Below, piece by piece: positions 35,889 through 44,882 of a stretch of DNA of 64,000 nt. Both the position numbers and the translations under genes were made by a program. This DNA is from Solimicrobium sp040544425. GTDB taxonomy: Bacteria > Pseudomonadota > Gammaproteobacteria > Burkholderiales > Burkholderiaceae_D. A model generated the notes under the pieces. The model searched no databases. It saw only the letters and a program-made list of their open reading frames with translations, and was not told the origin of the DNA. The stretch lies in NCBI GenBank assembly GCA_040544425.1, contig JBEONO010000008.1, forward strand, positions 1 to 64,000, read 5' to 3'. Within the stretch, counting starts at the first letter, position 1; the number at the start of each line of letters is the position of its first letter.

Positions 35889-36491
35889 TTACCAACGCTT
35901 GTCAATTGAAGTGCCCAATAGGGGGCGAATTTTATCAGCAATGGTTTCCCGCGCTCTAAAAATCCGACTGCGCACGGTGCCTATTGGACATGCCATCAAT
36001 TCAGCGATTTCGTCATAACTTAATCCCTCTATTTCTCTTAAAGAAATTGCGACGCGCAATTCCTCGGGCAAGGAGCTCATTGCTTCGTTGACAGTTTCAG
36101 CCAGTTGTTTTGATTCCAAAACCGATTCTGGCGTATTCGTTTCCCTCAGGCCGTCTGATTCATCAAATGTCTCGGCTTCTTGCACATCGGAGTCAGTCGA
36201 AGTTGGTACCCTTCGACGTTGCCTCACTAAATGATTTTTCGCCGTATTGACACCGATTCTATAAAGCCAGGTGTAAAAAGCAGATTCACCGCGAAATTTC
36301 GACAGCGCGCGATATGCCTTGATAAATGTCTCTTGCACAATATCTTCTGCTTCAGCTTGGTCTCTGACAAAATATAGAACCAACCGCATTAACTTTCGTT
36401 GATATTTAAGAACCAACAATTCAAATGCACGCTTATCACCATTCAAAACACAGTCAATCAACACTTGATCCACATCACGTTCTGTCGTCAC
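35889..36491 (-). CDS. rpoE: Sigma-E (RpoE/AlgU) extracytoplasmic sigma factor
   Basis: ECF sigma factor for envelope stress, 200 residues. Region 2 covers about 22-90 (RDQAEAEDIVQETFIKAYRAL, core AEDIVQETFIKAY, with YTWLYRIGVNTAKN), and region 4 about 135-190 (LREIEGLSYDEIAELMACPIGTVRSR in pieces LREIEGLSYDEIA and CPIGTVRSRIFRARE). The start is GTG at 36491 behind GAGGGG. A matching sigma-E promoter lies 44-72 bases upstream, which indicates autoregulation. It heads rpoE-rseA-rseB-mucD. Confidence 0.96.
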   Translation of the reverse strand: MTTERDVDQVLIDCVLNGDKRAFELLVLKYQRKLMRLVLYFVRDQAEAEDIVQETFIKAYRALSKFRGESAFYTWLYRIGVNTAKNHLVRQRRRVPTSTDSDVQEAETFDESDGLRETNTPESVLESKQLAETVNEAMSSLPEELRVAISLREIEGLSYDEIAELMACPIGTVRSRIFRARETIADKIRPLLGTSIDKRW

Positions 36492-36534
36492 GCAAGGTCC
36501 CCTCGATTCTTGACTGCATATCTGGGGCGCACCG

Positions 36535-36563
36535 TATAGACTTTACTCACCGTTTTTAGTTCC
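36535..36563 (-). promoter_or_regulatory. Sigma-E-type promoter of rpoE
   Basis: On the minus strand GGAACTA and TCTATA are separated by 16 bases, close to the sigma-E consensus GGAACTT - N16 - TCTGA. Its distance from the GTG start fits a short leader. This supports self-activation of the operon, the known circuit for this family. Confidence 0.75.
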
Positions 36564-36691
36564 CCAAATCATTATTTGAATGCGATTACAGTGCCGGAGA
36601 TTGTGCTGGAATATCAATTTCCAACCGCGGTTAGTCAATCCGTGAACAATTAATCAATTAAATGTTGACCAGTTTATCAACAGGGCTGCGT

Positions 36692-37162
36692 TCATTTTCT
36701 GACCTGCTGGGCTAACCATCGACACGCCAGCGACAGACGACGAAATTCGTCGTTGTTTAAAGAATCAGAGAGTATCACCAAATTAATTTTTGAATCACTA
36801 TTTAGGCTGCGCAATCGCAAAAATAGAATATTTGACCATAAAGTGCAGCCCTCATTCAAAACATAGTGCGACTCCCCGCCGTTGTCGTGGGCGTCGATGC
36901 ACAGCGATTTCACATCACAACGAATCTCACCTTGATTACTAACGTGAATATGCCAAATTTTTTTGACATATTCATGAATATTGATGAAATTGCCGAATGA
37001 TACAAGCATGCACAGACATGCCAACGGAAAGCGATAATACAGTGAGATTGAAGTCTGACATCCAAGATAAATACCGATGAGTACTAGCTGGATGGAGAAT
37101 AATATTGCAATAACATGCAATTTCCGAGAAGGACGTAACACTATGCTTAGTGCGATTGACAT
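36692..37162 (-). CDS. YgfX-like membrane protein
   Basis: A 156-residue protein with two hydrophobic helices near the N terminus (about 16-36 and 42-60) and a soluble C-terminal part. The end (LVILSDSLNNDEFRRLSLACRWL in pieces LVILSDSLNNDEFRRL and LACRWL) matches the pattern of the YgfX/CptA family, which in E. coli affects cytoskeletal proteins FtsZ and MreB; the identification is by pattern only. The ATG at 37162 follows the fabF terminator. The usual SdhE (YgfY) partner is not present. A gene of this kind between fabF and rpoE is common in the order. Confidence 0.6.
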   Translation of the reverse strand: MSIALSIVLRPSRKLHVIAILFSIQLVLIGIYLGCQTSISLYYRFPLACLCMLVSFGNFINIHEYVKKIWHIHVSNQGEIRCDVKSLCIDAHDNGGESHYVLNEGCTLWSNILFLRLRSLNSDSKINLVILSDSLNNDEFRRLSLACRWLAQQVRK

Positions 37163-37173
37163 AAACAAAAAAG

Positions 37174-37198
37174 AATAGCGACCATGGAGATCGCTATT
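37174..37198 (-). terminator. Terminator after fabF
   Basis: Stem AATAGCGA with TCGCTATT, nine-base loop, then CTTTTTTG on the minus strand. It begins 12 bases after the fabF stop codon and closes the fatty-acid synthesis operon. The next gene starts 12 bases further on. Confidence 0.8.
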
Positions 37199-37210
37199 TT
37201 ATCGTTGGAA

Positions 37211-38458
37211 TTAAATTTTTCCGAATACTAACGTGCCGTTGGTTCCGCCAAAACCAAAGGAGTTTTTAACCGCAACATCAATCGTCATATCTCTTGCTGT
37301 ATTTGCGCAATAATCAAGATCACATGCCGGATCTTGATTAAATATATTGATTGTCGGCGGTGATATTTGATTATGGACCGCCAGCACGGTAAAGACCGAT
37401 TCCAACCCACCCGCCCCCCCCAACAAATGGCCAGTCATGGACTTTGTCGAGTTCACAACCACCTTGCCTGCGTGATCACCAAACGTACTCTTGATCCCTT
37501 CAGTTTCGGCCTGATCGCCCAACGGTGTCGATGTGCCGTGCGCATTGATATAGTTGACTTGATCAGGGTTGAGTTGCGCATTTTTTAATGCTGCCAGCAT
37601 ACAGCGCTTTGCACCGTCACCATTTTCTAATGGTGCAGTCATATGGTAGGCGTCCGAACTCATGCCAAACCCAAGCACCTCGGCATAAATCTTGGCGCCA
37701 CGCGCTTTGGCGTGCTCATACTCTTCCAGCACCATTACCCCCGCACCCTCGCCGAGTACAAAACCATCGCGATCCCGGTCCCACGGACGCGACGCTGTGG
37801 CCGGATCATCATTGCGCGCCGACAAGGCGCGCGCAGACGCAAAACCACCCAGGCCCAGCGGAGAAATCGTCGATTCGGCACCGCCTGCAACCATAACATC
37901 TGCATCGCCATATTCAATCATCCGGGCAGCTGCACCTATGCAATGCAGGCCAGTCGAGCAGGCCGTCACGATCGACAGGTTCGGGCCCTTCAAGCCATAT
38001 TTAATCGACAGATGACCAGAGATCATGTTGATAATTGAAGCCGGCACAAAAAATGGGCTGATACGTCGCGCACCGCGGTTGAGATATTCAGCATGCGTTT
38101 CTTCAATGAGCGGTAATCCGCCTATACCTGAACCGACCATGACACCAATACGTTCGGCATTTTGTTCGGTTACCACTAAATTGCTGTCCTGCATTGCCTG
38201 CATGCCTGCAGCCAAACCGTAATGGATAAACGTATCCATATGGCGAGCTTCTTTGGGCGGGATATAGTTTTCAATCTGAAATCCCTTAACTTCGCCAGCA
38301 AAATGCGTAGAAAATTGTGAGGAGTCAAATTTTGTGATGGTGGCAATACCTGACTTACCAGCGACTATAGCATCCCAAGTCTCAGATATTGTGTTGCCAA
38401 CCGGTGATACGCAGCCCATTCCTGTGACTACGACACGTCGTTGTTGCGATCGGCTCAA
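37211..38458 (-). CDS. fabF: 3-oxoacyl-ACP synthase II (FabF)
   Basis: Elongating condensing enzyme (KAS II) of fatty-acid synthesis, 415 residues. The triad is Cys167 (TACSTG), His307 (NAHGTSTPLGD) and His344 (GHLLGGAGG). The start is TTG at 38458: AGGAG stands six bases before it, and the protein then opens LSRSQQRRVVVTGMG like other FabF proteins. The frame is open 28 codons further upstream, but those residues match nothing in the family. It is the last gene of the plsX-fabHDG-acpP-fabF run, 232 bases after acpP. Confidence 0.96.
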   Translation of the reverse strand: MSRSQQRRVVVTGMGCVSPVGNTISETWDAIVAGKSGIATITKFDSSQFSTHFAGEVKGFQIENYIPPKEARHMDTFIHYGLAAGMQAMQDSNLVVTEQNAERIGVMVGSGIGGLPLIEETHAEYLNRGARRISPFFVPASIINMISGHLSIKYGLKGPNLSIVTACSTGLHCIGAAARMIEYGDADVMVAGGAESTISPLGLGGFASARALSARNDDPATASRPWDRDRDGFVLGEGAGVMVLEEYEHAKARGAKIYAEVLGFGMSSDAYHMTAPLENGDGAKRCMLAALKNAQLNPDQVNYINAHGTSTPLGDQAETEGIKSTFGDHAGKVVVNSTKSMTGHLLGGAGGLESVFTVLAVHNQISPPTINIFNQDPACDLDYCANTARDMTIDVAVKNSFGFGGTNGTLVFGKI

Positions 38459-38690
38459 GCGGTTCTCCTGGAGTCGGCCAAAAATTAAATGCGATCTTTT
38501 TGATAAATATCTGTTACTAACGAGGACAACCGGATATCGCAATCAAACTAACTGCACGATATCAAGCTATCGCTCACTATATAACTGACTGAAAGCGATA
38601 AAAATCATGCTTGAAAGGTATTTTAGAAATACTGCCGCACTTTTTTATTTTTTGTTTATTTCAGTTCTTGCCGGGATACACCATCAGAAA

Positions 38691-38930
38691 TTACTTGCCA
38701 ATGTGTGCTTTAGCGTAATCAATTGCGTTTTGTACTGTAGCGATCTTTTCAGCTTCTTCGTCTGGAATTTCCATTTCAAATTCGTCTTCCAAAGCCATCA
38801 CCAATTCAACAGTGTCCAAAGAGTCAGCACCTAAGTCATCAACGAAAGAAGATTCCGTTTTGATGTCGGCTTCAGCCACACCGAGTTGTTCGGCTACAAT
38901 TTTTTTTACACGTTGTTCGATATCTGACAT
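38691..38930 (-). CDS. acpP: Acyl carrier protein
   Basis: Carries acyl chains on a phosphopantetheine arm. 79 residues, strongly acidic, with the attachment serine Ser37 in GADSLDTVEL. The ATG at 38930 follows GGAG; thirteen codons upstream in frame are rejected on that ground. 232 bases separate it from fabF and 169 from fabG, so it probably has an extra promoter of its own, as is common for this very abundant protein. Confidence 0.97.
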   Translation of the reverse strand: MSDIEQRVKKIVAEQLGVAEADIKTESSFVDDLGADSLDTVELVMALEDEFEMEIPDEEAEKIATVQNAIDYAKAHIGK

Positions 38931-39099
38931 ATACGTCTCCATGGTGTGTGTTACAGAAAGTGCGCGCATTTTAACAGAGTTACGCGCAAAAAAAAGGGGG
39001 TTTATCCGTTAGTGAATTATCTTCGCGCTATTTTTTTCAACTTCTTCTAAATTCAAGTTAATTTTAGAGGGGGAAGCCTAACTAATTAGCAAAAAATAC

Positions 39100-39852
39100 T
39101 TAGTTCACGTACATACCACCGTTGACGTGCATCGTTGTGCCAGTCACATAGCCGGCTTCGGACGACGCCAGGAACAAAGCAGCAGCCGCTATTTCAGTCG
39201 GCTGACCCAATCGGGACAAAGGTATTTGCTGCAAGATTGCTTCCCGTTGCGGCTCAGTCAATGCCCTGGTCATATCCGTATCGATAAATCCTGGTGCGAT
39301 GCAATTGACGGTAATATTCCGGCTGCCGATTTCTCGTGCCAGTGCACGGCTCATGCCGGCCACTCCAGCTTTTGCAGCAGCGTAATTGATTTGTCCAGGA
39401 TTGCCTGCCGAACCCACAACGGAAGTAATATTGATGATCCTGCCGTATTTGGCCTTCATCATACTACGCAGCACTGCTCTGGATAAGCGGGCAACAGCGG
39501 AAAGGTTGGTCGAAATCACAGAGTCCCATTCCTCATCTTTCATCCGCATAGCTAATTGGTCCTGGGTAATTCCCGCGTTATTGACCAGGATCGACAGGCC
39601 ACCAAACTCCTTTTGGATTAGCTCAACCAAGGCAAGGCTGGCAGCCGGATCGCATACATCCAAAACAGCGCCTCGACCTTTTCCAGCTTCAGCAATGTAG
39701 GCAGAAATACTGTCTGCGCCGGATTGTGATGTTGCCGTGCCAACTACGGTTGCGCCCTGCTGCGCCAACAATGTAGCGATTGCGCGACCAATTCCTCGCG
39801 AAGCGCCCGTTACCAGCGCTACTTGTCCAGTCAAATCAAAAATTTGGCTCAT
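39100..39852 (-). CDS. fabG: 3-oxoacyl-ACP reductase FabG
   Basis: NADPH-dependent reductase of the fatty-acid elongation cycle, 250 residues, short-chain dehydrogenase fold. The cofactor loop is TGASRGIG (15-22), NNAG follows at 91-94, and the catalytic set is Ser144, Tyr157 and Lys161 (YAAAK). It lies between fabD (37 bases) and acpP. Confidence 0.96.
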   Translation of the reverse strand: MSQIFDLTGQVALVTGASRGIGRAIATLLAQQGATVVGTATSQSGADSISAYIAEAGKGRGAVLDVCDPAASLALVELIQKEFGGLSILVNNAGITQDQLAMRMKDEEWDSVISTNLSAVARLSRAVLRSMMKAKYGRIINITSVVGSAGNPGQINYAAAKAGVAGMSRALAREIGSRNITVNCIAPGFIDTDMTRALTEPQREAILQQIPLSRLGQPTEIAAAALFLASSEAGYVTGTTMHVNGGMYVN

Positions 39853-39889
39853 CGTTCTTCAGTCTCCGATATGCAGAAGGTTGTCATGT

Positions 39890-40825
39890 TCAGTCTTTTA
39901 ATACAGCCAACAGTTTACTTAACGAGGCGTCATCAAATAATGCCTCTCCAATCAATTCAGGATTAATCCGTTTAACCAGACCAGCCAATACCTTGCCTGG
40001 CCCGCACTCGACGATGTGCGTGATGTCCTGTTGGGCAATTTTTTGTATGGTTTCCACCCAGCGCACCGGGCTGGCGGCCTGCCGAACCAAGGCATCTTTG
40101 ATCGCTTCAACATCATCAAAAGTTGTGACGTCGACGTTATTGATAAGCTGGATTTGCGGTTGACTGAAAGGCACTTGCTTTAAATATTCACGCAAACGAT
40201 CCGAAGCAGGCTTTAACAAAGAGGAATGAAACGGTGCCGACACAGCCAGGACCAATGCCCGCTTGGCACCGCGCGCTTTGGCAGCCTCACACGCGCGCTC
40301 AACCGCGGACTTATGTCCGGCAATCACCACTTGTGCCGGCGCATTAAAATTTACGGGTTCAACCACTTCACCCTGCGCAGATTCCAGGCAGGCCAGGCGC
40401 ACCTCTTCGTCCGACAAACCAAGTATCGCAGCCATCCCACCAACCCCAAATGGCACCGCCTCCTGCATTGCCTGGGCGCGAAACCTGACCAGCGGCACAG
40501 CATCCTTAAAAGCTATAACGCCAGCAGCCACCAAGGCCGAATATTCTCCCAAACTATGTCCGGCGACAATCGCAGGCTTCGCACCGCCAGCTTCCAGCCA
40601 GGCACGATAACAGGCCACTGCTGCAGTCAACATAACGGGCTGAGTGTTGATCGTCAGATCCAGCTCTTCCTTGGGTCCCTCAGCAATCAATTTACCCATG
40701 TCAAGATCAAGTGCCGCACTTGCCTCAGCGATAGTCTGTATTACCGCCGGATGATCAGCAATACCGTTGAGCATGCCAACTGCCTGAGAACCCTGGCCCG
40801 GAAAAACAAAAGCAAATTTATTCAT
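39890..40825 (-). CDS. fabD: Malonyl-CoA:ACP transacylase FabD
   Basis: Moves malonyl groups from CoA to ACP. 311 residues. The nucleophile is Ser91 in GHSLGEYSAL and the partner His200 in APFHSSLL; FPGQGSQ opens the protein. The start is set at the ATG at 40825 because it gives the family's MNKFAFVFPGQGSQ; the frame runs 25 codons further into fabH. No clear ribosome site is seen, so coupling to fabH, 37 bases upstream, is likely. Confidence 0.96.
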   Translation of the reverse strand: MNKFAFVFPGQGSQAVGMLNGIADHPAVIQTIAEASAALDLDMGKLIAEGPKEELDLTINTQPVMLTAAVACYRAWLEAGGAKPAIVAGHSLGEYSALVAAGVIAFKDAVPLVRFRAQAMQEAVPFGVGGMAAILGLSDEEVRLACLESAQGEVVEPVNFNAPAQVVIAGHKSAVERACEAAKARGAKRALVLAVSAPFHSSLLKPASDRLREYLKQVPFSQPQIQLINNVDVTTFDDVEAIKDALVRQAASPVRWVETIQKIAQQDITHIVECGPGKVLAGLVKRINPELIGEALFDDASLSKLLAVLKD

Positions 40826-40862
40826 ATGAATATAGAAAACAAAGAAATGGGAACGACACCGA

Positions 40863-41846
40863 TTACATTCTGACGACAGCAGCACCCCATGTGAAGCCAC
40901 CGCCTACACCTTCCATCAACACGGTCTGCCCCGGCTTAACCCGGCCGTCGCGTACCGCACAGTCAAGGGCGAGCGGAATCGAGGCTGCGGATGTATTGCC
41001 GTGTTGACCGACCGTGACAACAACTTTTTCTGCGGGCAAATGCAATTTTTTTGCCGTACTTTGCATGATGCGGATATTCGCCTGATGAGGGATCAGCCAG
41101 TCCAAATCAGCCGAAGTCATATTGGCAATTTCCAGAACTTCACGGGCTATTTTTTCCAGCACCGACACAGCAAGTTTAAAGACGGCAGGTCCATCCATGT
41201 GCACAAACGCACTACCCTCTATGCCACCATTGACCGTTTTACCCGGAACACAAAGAATACTGGAGTAATTCCCGTCAGCCTGAATTTTAGTGGCCAATAC
41301 ACCAGGTTCATTTGATGCCGACATCACTACCGCGCCAGCACCATCACCGAACAAAACACAGGTGCCGCGATCATTGAAATCGAGAATCCGCGAAAAGACT
41401 TCAGAGCCGATTACCAGTACGTTTTTATGGCTACCAGTTTTGATCATGGCATCCGCAATGGTCAGCGCATAAATGAATCCGCTGCACACAGCCTGAATAT
41501 CAAATGCCGCACAATTTTTCATTTCTAATTTTTTTTGCACGATACATGCAGTGCTTGGAAATCCACCCAGGTGATCCGGTGTCGAGGTCGCCAGAATGAT
41601 CAAGTCAATTTGATTTTTATCCAGGCCAGACATCTCAATGGCGCGCTGGGCGGCGATGACCGCCAGATCGCTGGCACATTCATGGGAAGCTGCGAAATGG
41701 CGCGATGAAATCCCGCTGCGACTGACTATCCATTCGTCCGATGTTTCTATCCCCTTGAGCGCCAACTGTTCAGCTAATTCTTGGTTGGTGATTCGTTTGG
41801 CAGGTAAATAACTGCCCGTGCCGGTAATTTTACTAAACACATTCAT
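40863..41846 (-). CDS. fabH: 3-oxoacyl-ACP synthase III (FabH)
   Basis: Starts fatty-acid chains by condensing acetyl-CoA with malonyl-ACP. 327 residues. The triad is Cys121 (AVCSGF), His254 (IPHQANIRI) and Asn284 (GNTSAAS). The ATG at 41846 stands nine bases after GAAGAGA; a TTG six codons upstream is unlikely because it would overlap that site. It lies 20 bases after plsX. Confidence 0.96.
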   Translation of the reverse strand: MNVFSKITGTGSYLPAKRITNQELAEQLALKGIETSDEWIVSRSGISSRHFAASHECASDLAVIAAQRAIEMSGLDKNQIDLIILATSTPDHLGGFPSTACIVQKKLEMKNCAAFDIQAVCSGFIYALTIADAMIKTGSHKNVLVIGSEVFSRILDFNDRGTCVLFGDGAGAVVMSASNEPGVLATKIQADGNYSSILCVPGKTVNGGIEGSAFVHMDGPAVFKLAVSVLEKIAREVLEIANMTSADLDWLIPHQANIRIMQSTAKKLHLPAEKVVVTVGQHGNTSAASIPLALDCAVRDGRVKPGQTVLMEGVGGGFTWGAAVVRM

Positions 41847-41866
41847 GCTATTTATTCTCTTCAATA

Positions 41867-42982
41867 TTAATTTGTGCCTGTGTCACCCAATAAGTCGGTC
41901 AATGATACTCTATTTGCACTTTCATTCTTAGCTGGATGCAGCGTCACAATTTCAGTGGGTTGATTCACCAATTCAGCCATGGCAGCTTCAATATGATTTA
42001 ACACACCGTTTTTAGCGGCATCATACCCGCGTTGAATTGCCCACTCAAAGCTATAGGCATCGGCACCACCATGGCTCTTGATCACCAGACCGCGCAAACC
42101 TAGCAAACTGCCACCATTGTAGTTGGATGGATTGAGCCGACTGGCTACAACTTTCAGCGCGCCGCGCGCAACCAGTCCGCCTATCATGGTAAAGATATTG
42201 CGCTTGAATTCGCTGGTCAAAACGGTTTTTACAAACCGACCCAAGCCTTCAGCTGCCTTCAAGGTAACGTTTCCGACGAAGCCATCGCACACCACGATGT
42301 CGGTCGTACCTGCGAAAATATCATTGCCTTCGACATTGCCGTAAAAATTGATCACGCCACGTTCATGCTCTTCACGCAGCAAGATGGCGGTTTTCTTGAC
42401 AAGTTCGTTGCCTTTGATATCTTCCTCGCCGACATTCAACAAACCGACGCTGGGTTTGGCCTGACCTTCCACGGAAGAAAAAAGCGCCGAGGCCATAATC
42501 GCAAATTGTTGCAAATGCATAGGTTCACAATCAACGTTTGCACCCAGGTCGAGCATATAAGTTGGTTTATTTTTTTGATTGGGCAAAATAGAGCAAATTG
42601 CGGGCCGGTCAACATTGGGCAGTGTCTTCAACACATATCTGGAAATTGCCATCAACGCGCCTGTATTGCCGGCTGAGACGCACACGTCAGCCAACCCATC
42701 TTTAATTTGATTGATCGCAACGCGCATCGACGAATCTTTTTTACGGCGCAGTGCCACTTCCAGAGAATCGTCCATGGTGACGATTTCACTGGCGTTGACC
42801 AGCGACAGGCGAGGATGATTTTCTGATTTATGCTTCTTTAATTCAGACCGGATAATTTGTTCCTGGCCGACCAAAATCAACTGAACATCTTCTGTACGCT
42901 TAGCAAAAGAAACTGCAGCTGCAACGGTAACAGCTGCGCCATGGTCGCCGCCCATGCAATCAATTGAAATACGTATAGTCAT
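41867..42982 (-). CDS. plsX: Phosphate acyltransferase PlsX
   Basis: Makes acyl-phosphate from acyl-ACP for phospholipid synthesis. 371 residues. IRISIDCMGGDHG opens the protein, and DLGANVDCEP, VGEEDIKGNEL and GNVEGNDIF are characteristic. An ATG four codons upstream overlaps the AGGAG ribosome site, so the ATG at 42982 is taken. It follows rpmF, but a terminator hairpin lies in the 311-base gap, so plsX may partly depend on its own promoter. Confidence 0.95.
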   Translation of the reverse strand: MTIRISIDCMGGDHGAAVTVAAAVSFAKRTEDVQLILVGQEQIIRSELKKHKSENHPRLSLVNASEIVTMDDSLEVALRRKKDSSMRVAINQIKDGLADVCVSAGNTGALMAISRYVLKTLPNVDRPAICSILPNQKNKPTYMLDLGANVDCEPMHLQQFAIMASALFSSVEGQAKPSVGLLNVGEEDIKGNELVKKTAILLREEHERGVINFYGNVEGNDIFAGTTDIVVCDGFVGNVTLKAAEGLGRFVKTVLTSEFKRNIFTMIGGLVARGALKVVASRLNPSNYNGGSLLGLRGLVIKSHGGADAYSFEWAIQRGYDAAKNGVLNHIEAAMAELVNQPTEIVTLHPAKNESANRVSLTDLLGDTGTN

Positions 42983-43176
42983 TTTTAAAATCATCTCCTG
43001 AATTCAGGCTTGAATTCGTAAAGTTATCTATTTTAGATCGGTTAGATCTCATTTCCTACAGGCAAATCAAGATTTTTCTTATTTTTCTATTATTTTTTAT
43101 ATCAAGTTTCAGGAGGATTAAGTAAGCATCAAACCAAATCTTACTTAACTTATCGGAGTACAAATTTCAGAAATAA

Positions 43177-43214
43177 AAAAGCGGCGCCAAGAACAAATTG
43201 GTTACGCCGCTTTT
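43177..43214 (-). terminator. Terminator or attenuator between rpmF and plsX
   Basis: AAAAGCGGCG and CGCCGCTTTT form a 10-bp stem; an inner CCAA/TTGG pair extends it. On the minus strand T residues follow, so it can end transcripts from rpmF, and its symmetry lets it work both ways. It lies in the 311-base gene-free gap 42983-43293, in which I saw nothing else. Partial read-through would give much more L32 mRNA than plsX mRNA. Confidence 0.75.
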
Positions 43215-43293
43215 GCTTAATTATTCATTGAGCACAACTAAGCCTTGAGTTTGAGCCATCGGCCGACAATAATTTGCCGAACCGGGTGCTCAA

Positions 43294-43476
43294 TTACTCG
43301 TCGTTCTTAGTCTTGAGAACTTTACGACCACGATAAAAGCCGTTCGGGCTGATATGGTGACGCATATGTGTTTCACCAGTAGTTGGCTCAATTGACAATT
43401 GTGGTGCAACTAAAAAATCGTGTGAACGATGCATGCCGCGCTTGGACGGGGTTTTTTTGTTTTGCTGAACAGCCAT
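43294..43476 (-). CDS. rpmF: 50S ribosomal protein L32
   Basis: Large-subunit protein L32, 60 residues, very basic. MAVQQNKKTPSKRGMHRSHD (20 residues shown) and the ETHMRHHISPNGFYRGRKV region are diagnostic. The zinc-type cysteines of some L32 proteins are absent, so this is the Cys-free form. Its place between yceD and plsX is the conserved one. Confidence 0.97.
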   Translation of the reverse strand: MAVQQNKKTPSKRGMHRSHDFLVAPQLSIEPTTGETHMRHHISPNGFYRGRKVLKTKNDE

Positions 43477-43632
43477 GATAACTCCTAATACTCGAACAAA
43501 TGTTCTGAAATTTAAATATATCCGGCCAGCTAACTCATCGCCCCAGCCAAGAATCCAAAATACTGCTAACTAATCTTTCGCCCCTGCAGAACTGAACGCA
43601 TAAGGCAATTACATCTTTATTCAACTGCTGAG

Positions 43633-44181
43633 TCAGTTCTTGGTTTTGCCTACGGCTTTCCCAAACATGATCTGCCCCTTTAATGCAGCAAACGGCGATT
43701 CCTTCTTTGCTATCGCAAACGCATCAAGCTTCTCAGCATTCGATTTCTCAGCAACGAGACTTTCTTTGCGTGGACAAACTTCATGCTTTGGCGATAACGG
43801 TATTGCCAGTAATGCTTCATCCTCAATCAATGCCATGATATCGAACGCCTTGCTTCCTACAATTACTTCAATTTCATCGTCTTCCAAACTTCTTTCCAAC
43901 TCATCCGCAGCCTGGTCATTTTTTGCCAGCACCACTGTTGATTCCGATTGAAATTGAAAAACATATGGCGTTAAACAACGTTGACACACTAACTGTATCG
44001 TTCCGTTCACAGTCAAGTGCAGAGACGGATAACCGGCATGAGTACCGCCTGCCAACGTCCAAACCACTTCACCTTTCTCTGAAACACATTCGGCACGCAA
44101 TCTGGACAACTCAATCAGACTAAACGTGCCAGCCTGTTGTTCGTCGCTGCGACAAAATGCAAACGCATCAATGATCAGCAT
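43633..44181 (-). CDS. yceD: DUF177/YceD family protein
   Basis: A 182-residue soluble protein. The C-x-x-C pattern LVCQRCLTPYVFQF and the second EVCPRKESL are family marks; YceD is linked to 23S rRNA maturation in bacteria and plants. It stands directly upstream of rpmF and is divergent from maf/yceF, the same order as yceF-yceD-rpmF-plsX in E. coli. The start at 44181 is the first ATG and gives the full family length. Confidence 0.92.
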   Translation of the reverse strand: MLIIDAFAFCRSDEQQAGTFSLIELSRLRAECVSEKGEVVWTLAGGTHAGYPSLHLTVNGTIQLVCQRCLTPYVFQFQSESTVVLAKNDQAADELERSLEDDEIEVIVGSKAFDIMALIEDEALLAIPLSPKHEVCPRKESLVAEKSNAEKLDAFAIAKKESPFAALKGQIMFGKAVGKTKN

Positions 44182-44252
44182 AATGCATTACGCTCTTAGA
44201 AAACCTGCGATAATAACGCATCCGCCCTTCTCAGTCAAAGGTTTACGCCAAA

Positions 44253-44882
44253 ATGACAGACTTAACTAACAAAAAACGCATCATACTCGCTTCTGGCTCG
44301 CCATATCGAAAAGAATTGTTGTCCCGATTGCAATTGCCGTTTGAGATTATCGTTCCAGATATCGATGAAGCGCCGTTTCGTGGTGAATCCCCGGAGCAAA
44401 CTGCCCTGCGTCTGGCTGAGCAAAAGGCGACAATTGTTGCCAAACGAATCCCAAATTCTATTGTCATTGGTTCCGATCAGGTTGCGACGCTCAACAAAGT
44501 TCAAATAGGTAAGCCGGGCACTCATGAAAATGCATTAACCCAATTGCAACTGATGCGCGGGCAGCAGGTCATTTTTCATACTGCGTTATGCGTCTTTCAA
44601 AATAAGCTGCCCGAACCAGTCGTACAACTTATTAATGTGCAAACAGTGGTAACGTTTCGCCATTTACCCGATGCCGAACTGGACGCCTATTTACGCATCG
44701 AACAGCCTTACGATTGTGCCGGCAGTGCAAAAAATGAAGGTCTGGGAATTGCACTTATTGAACGCATCGACAGCAGTGATCCAACCGCGTTGACCGGCTT
44801 GCCGCTGATCGCGCTGACTGGCATGCTGCGCAACATCGGCGTGACTTTTTTCGGTTGTGACGCACTAACCGGCCTGGTTTGA
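44253..44882 (+). CDS. yceF: Maf/YceF-type nucleotide pyrophosphatase
   Basis: House-cleaning enzyme that hydrolyses modified nucleotides (YceF acts on m7GTP). 209 residues. The signatures are LASGSPYRKELL (11-22), IVPDIDEAP, and GSDQVATLN with the catalytic aspartate. IGKPGTHENALTQLQLMRG (cut to IGKPGTHENA) and DCAGSAKNEGLG complete the pattern. Its 3' end overlaps the convergent response-regulator gene by 18 bases. Confidence 0.93.
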   Translation: MTDLTNKKRIILASGSPYRKELLSRLQLPFEIIVPDIDEAPFRGESPEQTALRLAEQKATIVAKRIPNSIVIGSDQVATLNKVQIGKPGTHENALTQLQLMRGQQVIFHTALCVFQNKLPEPVVQLINVQTVVTFRHLPDAELDAYLRIEQPYDCAGSAKNEGLGIALIERIDSSDPTALTGLPLIALTGMLRNIGVTFFGCDALTGLV

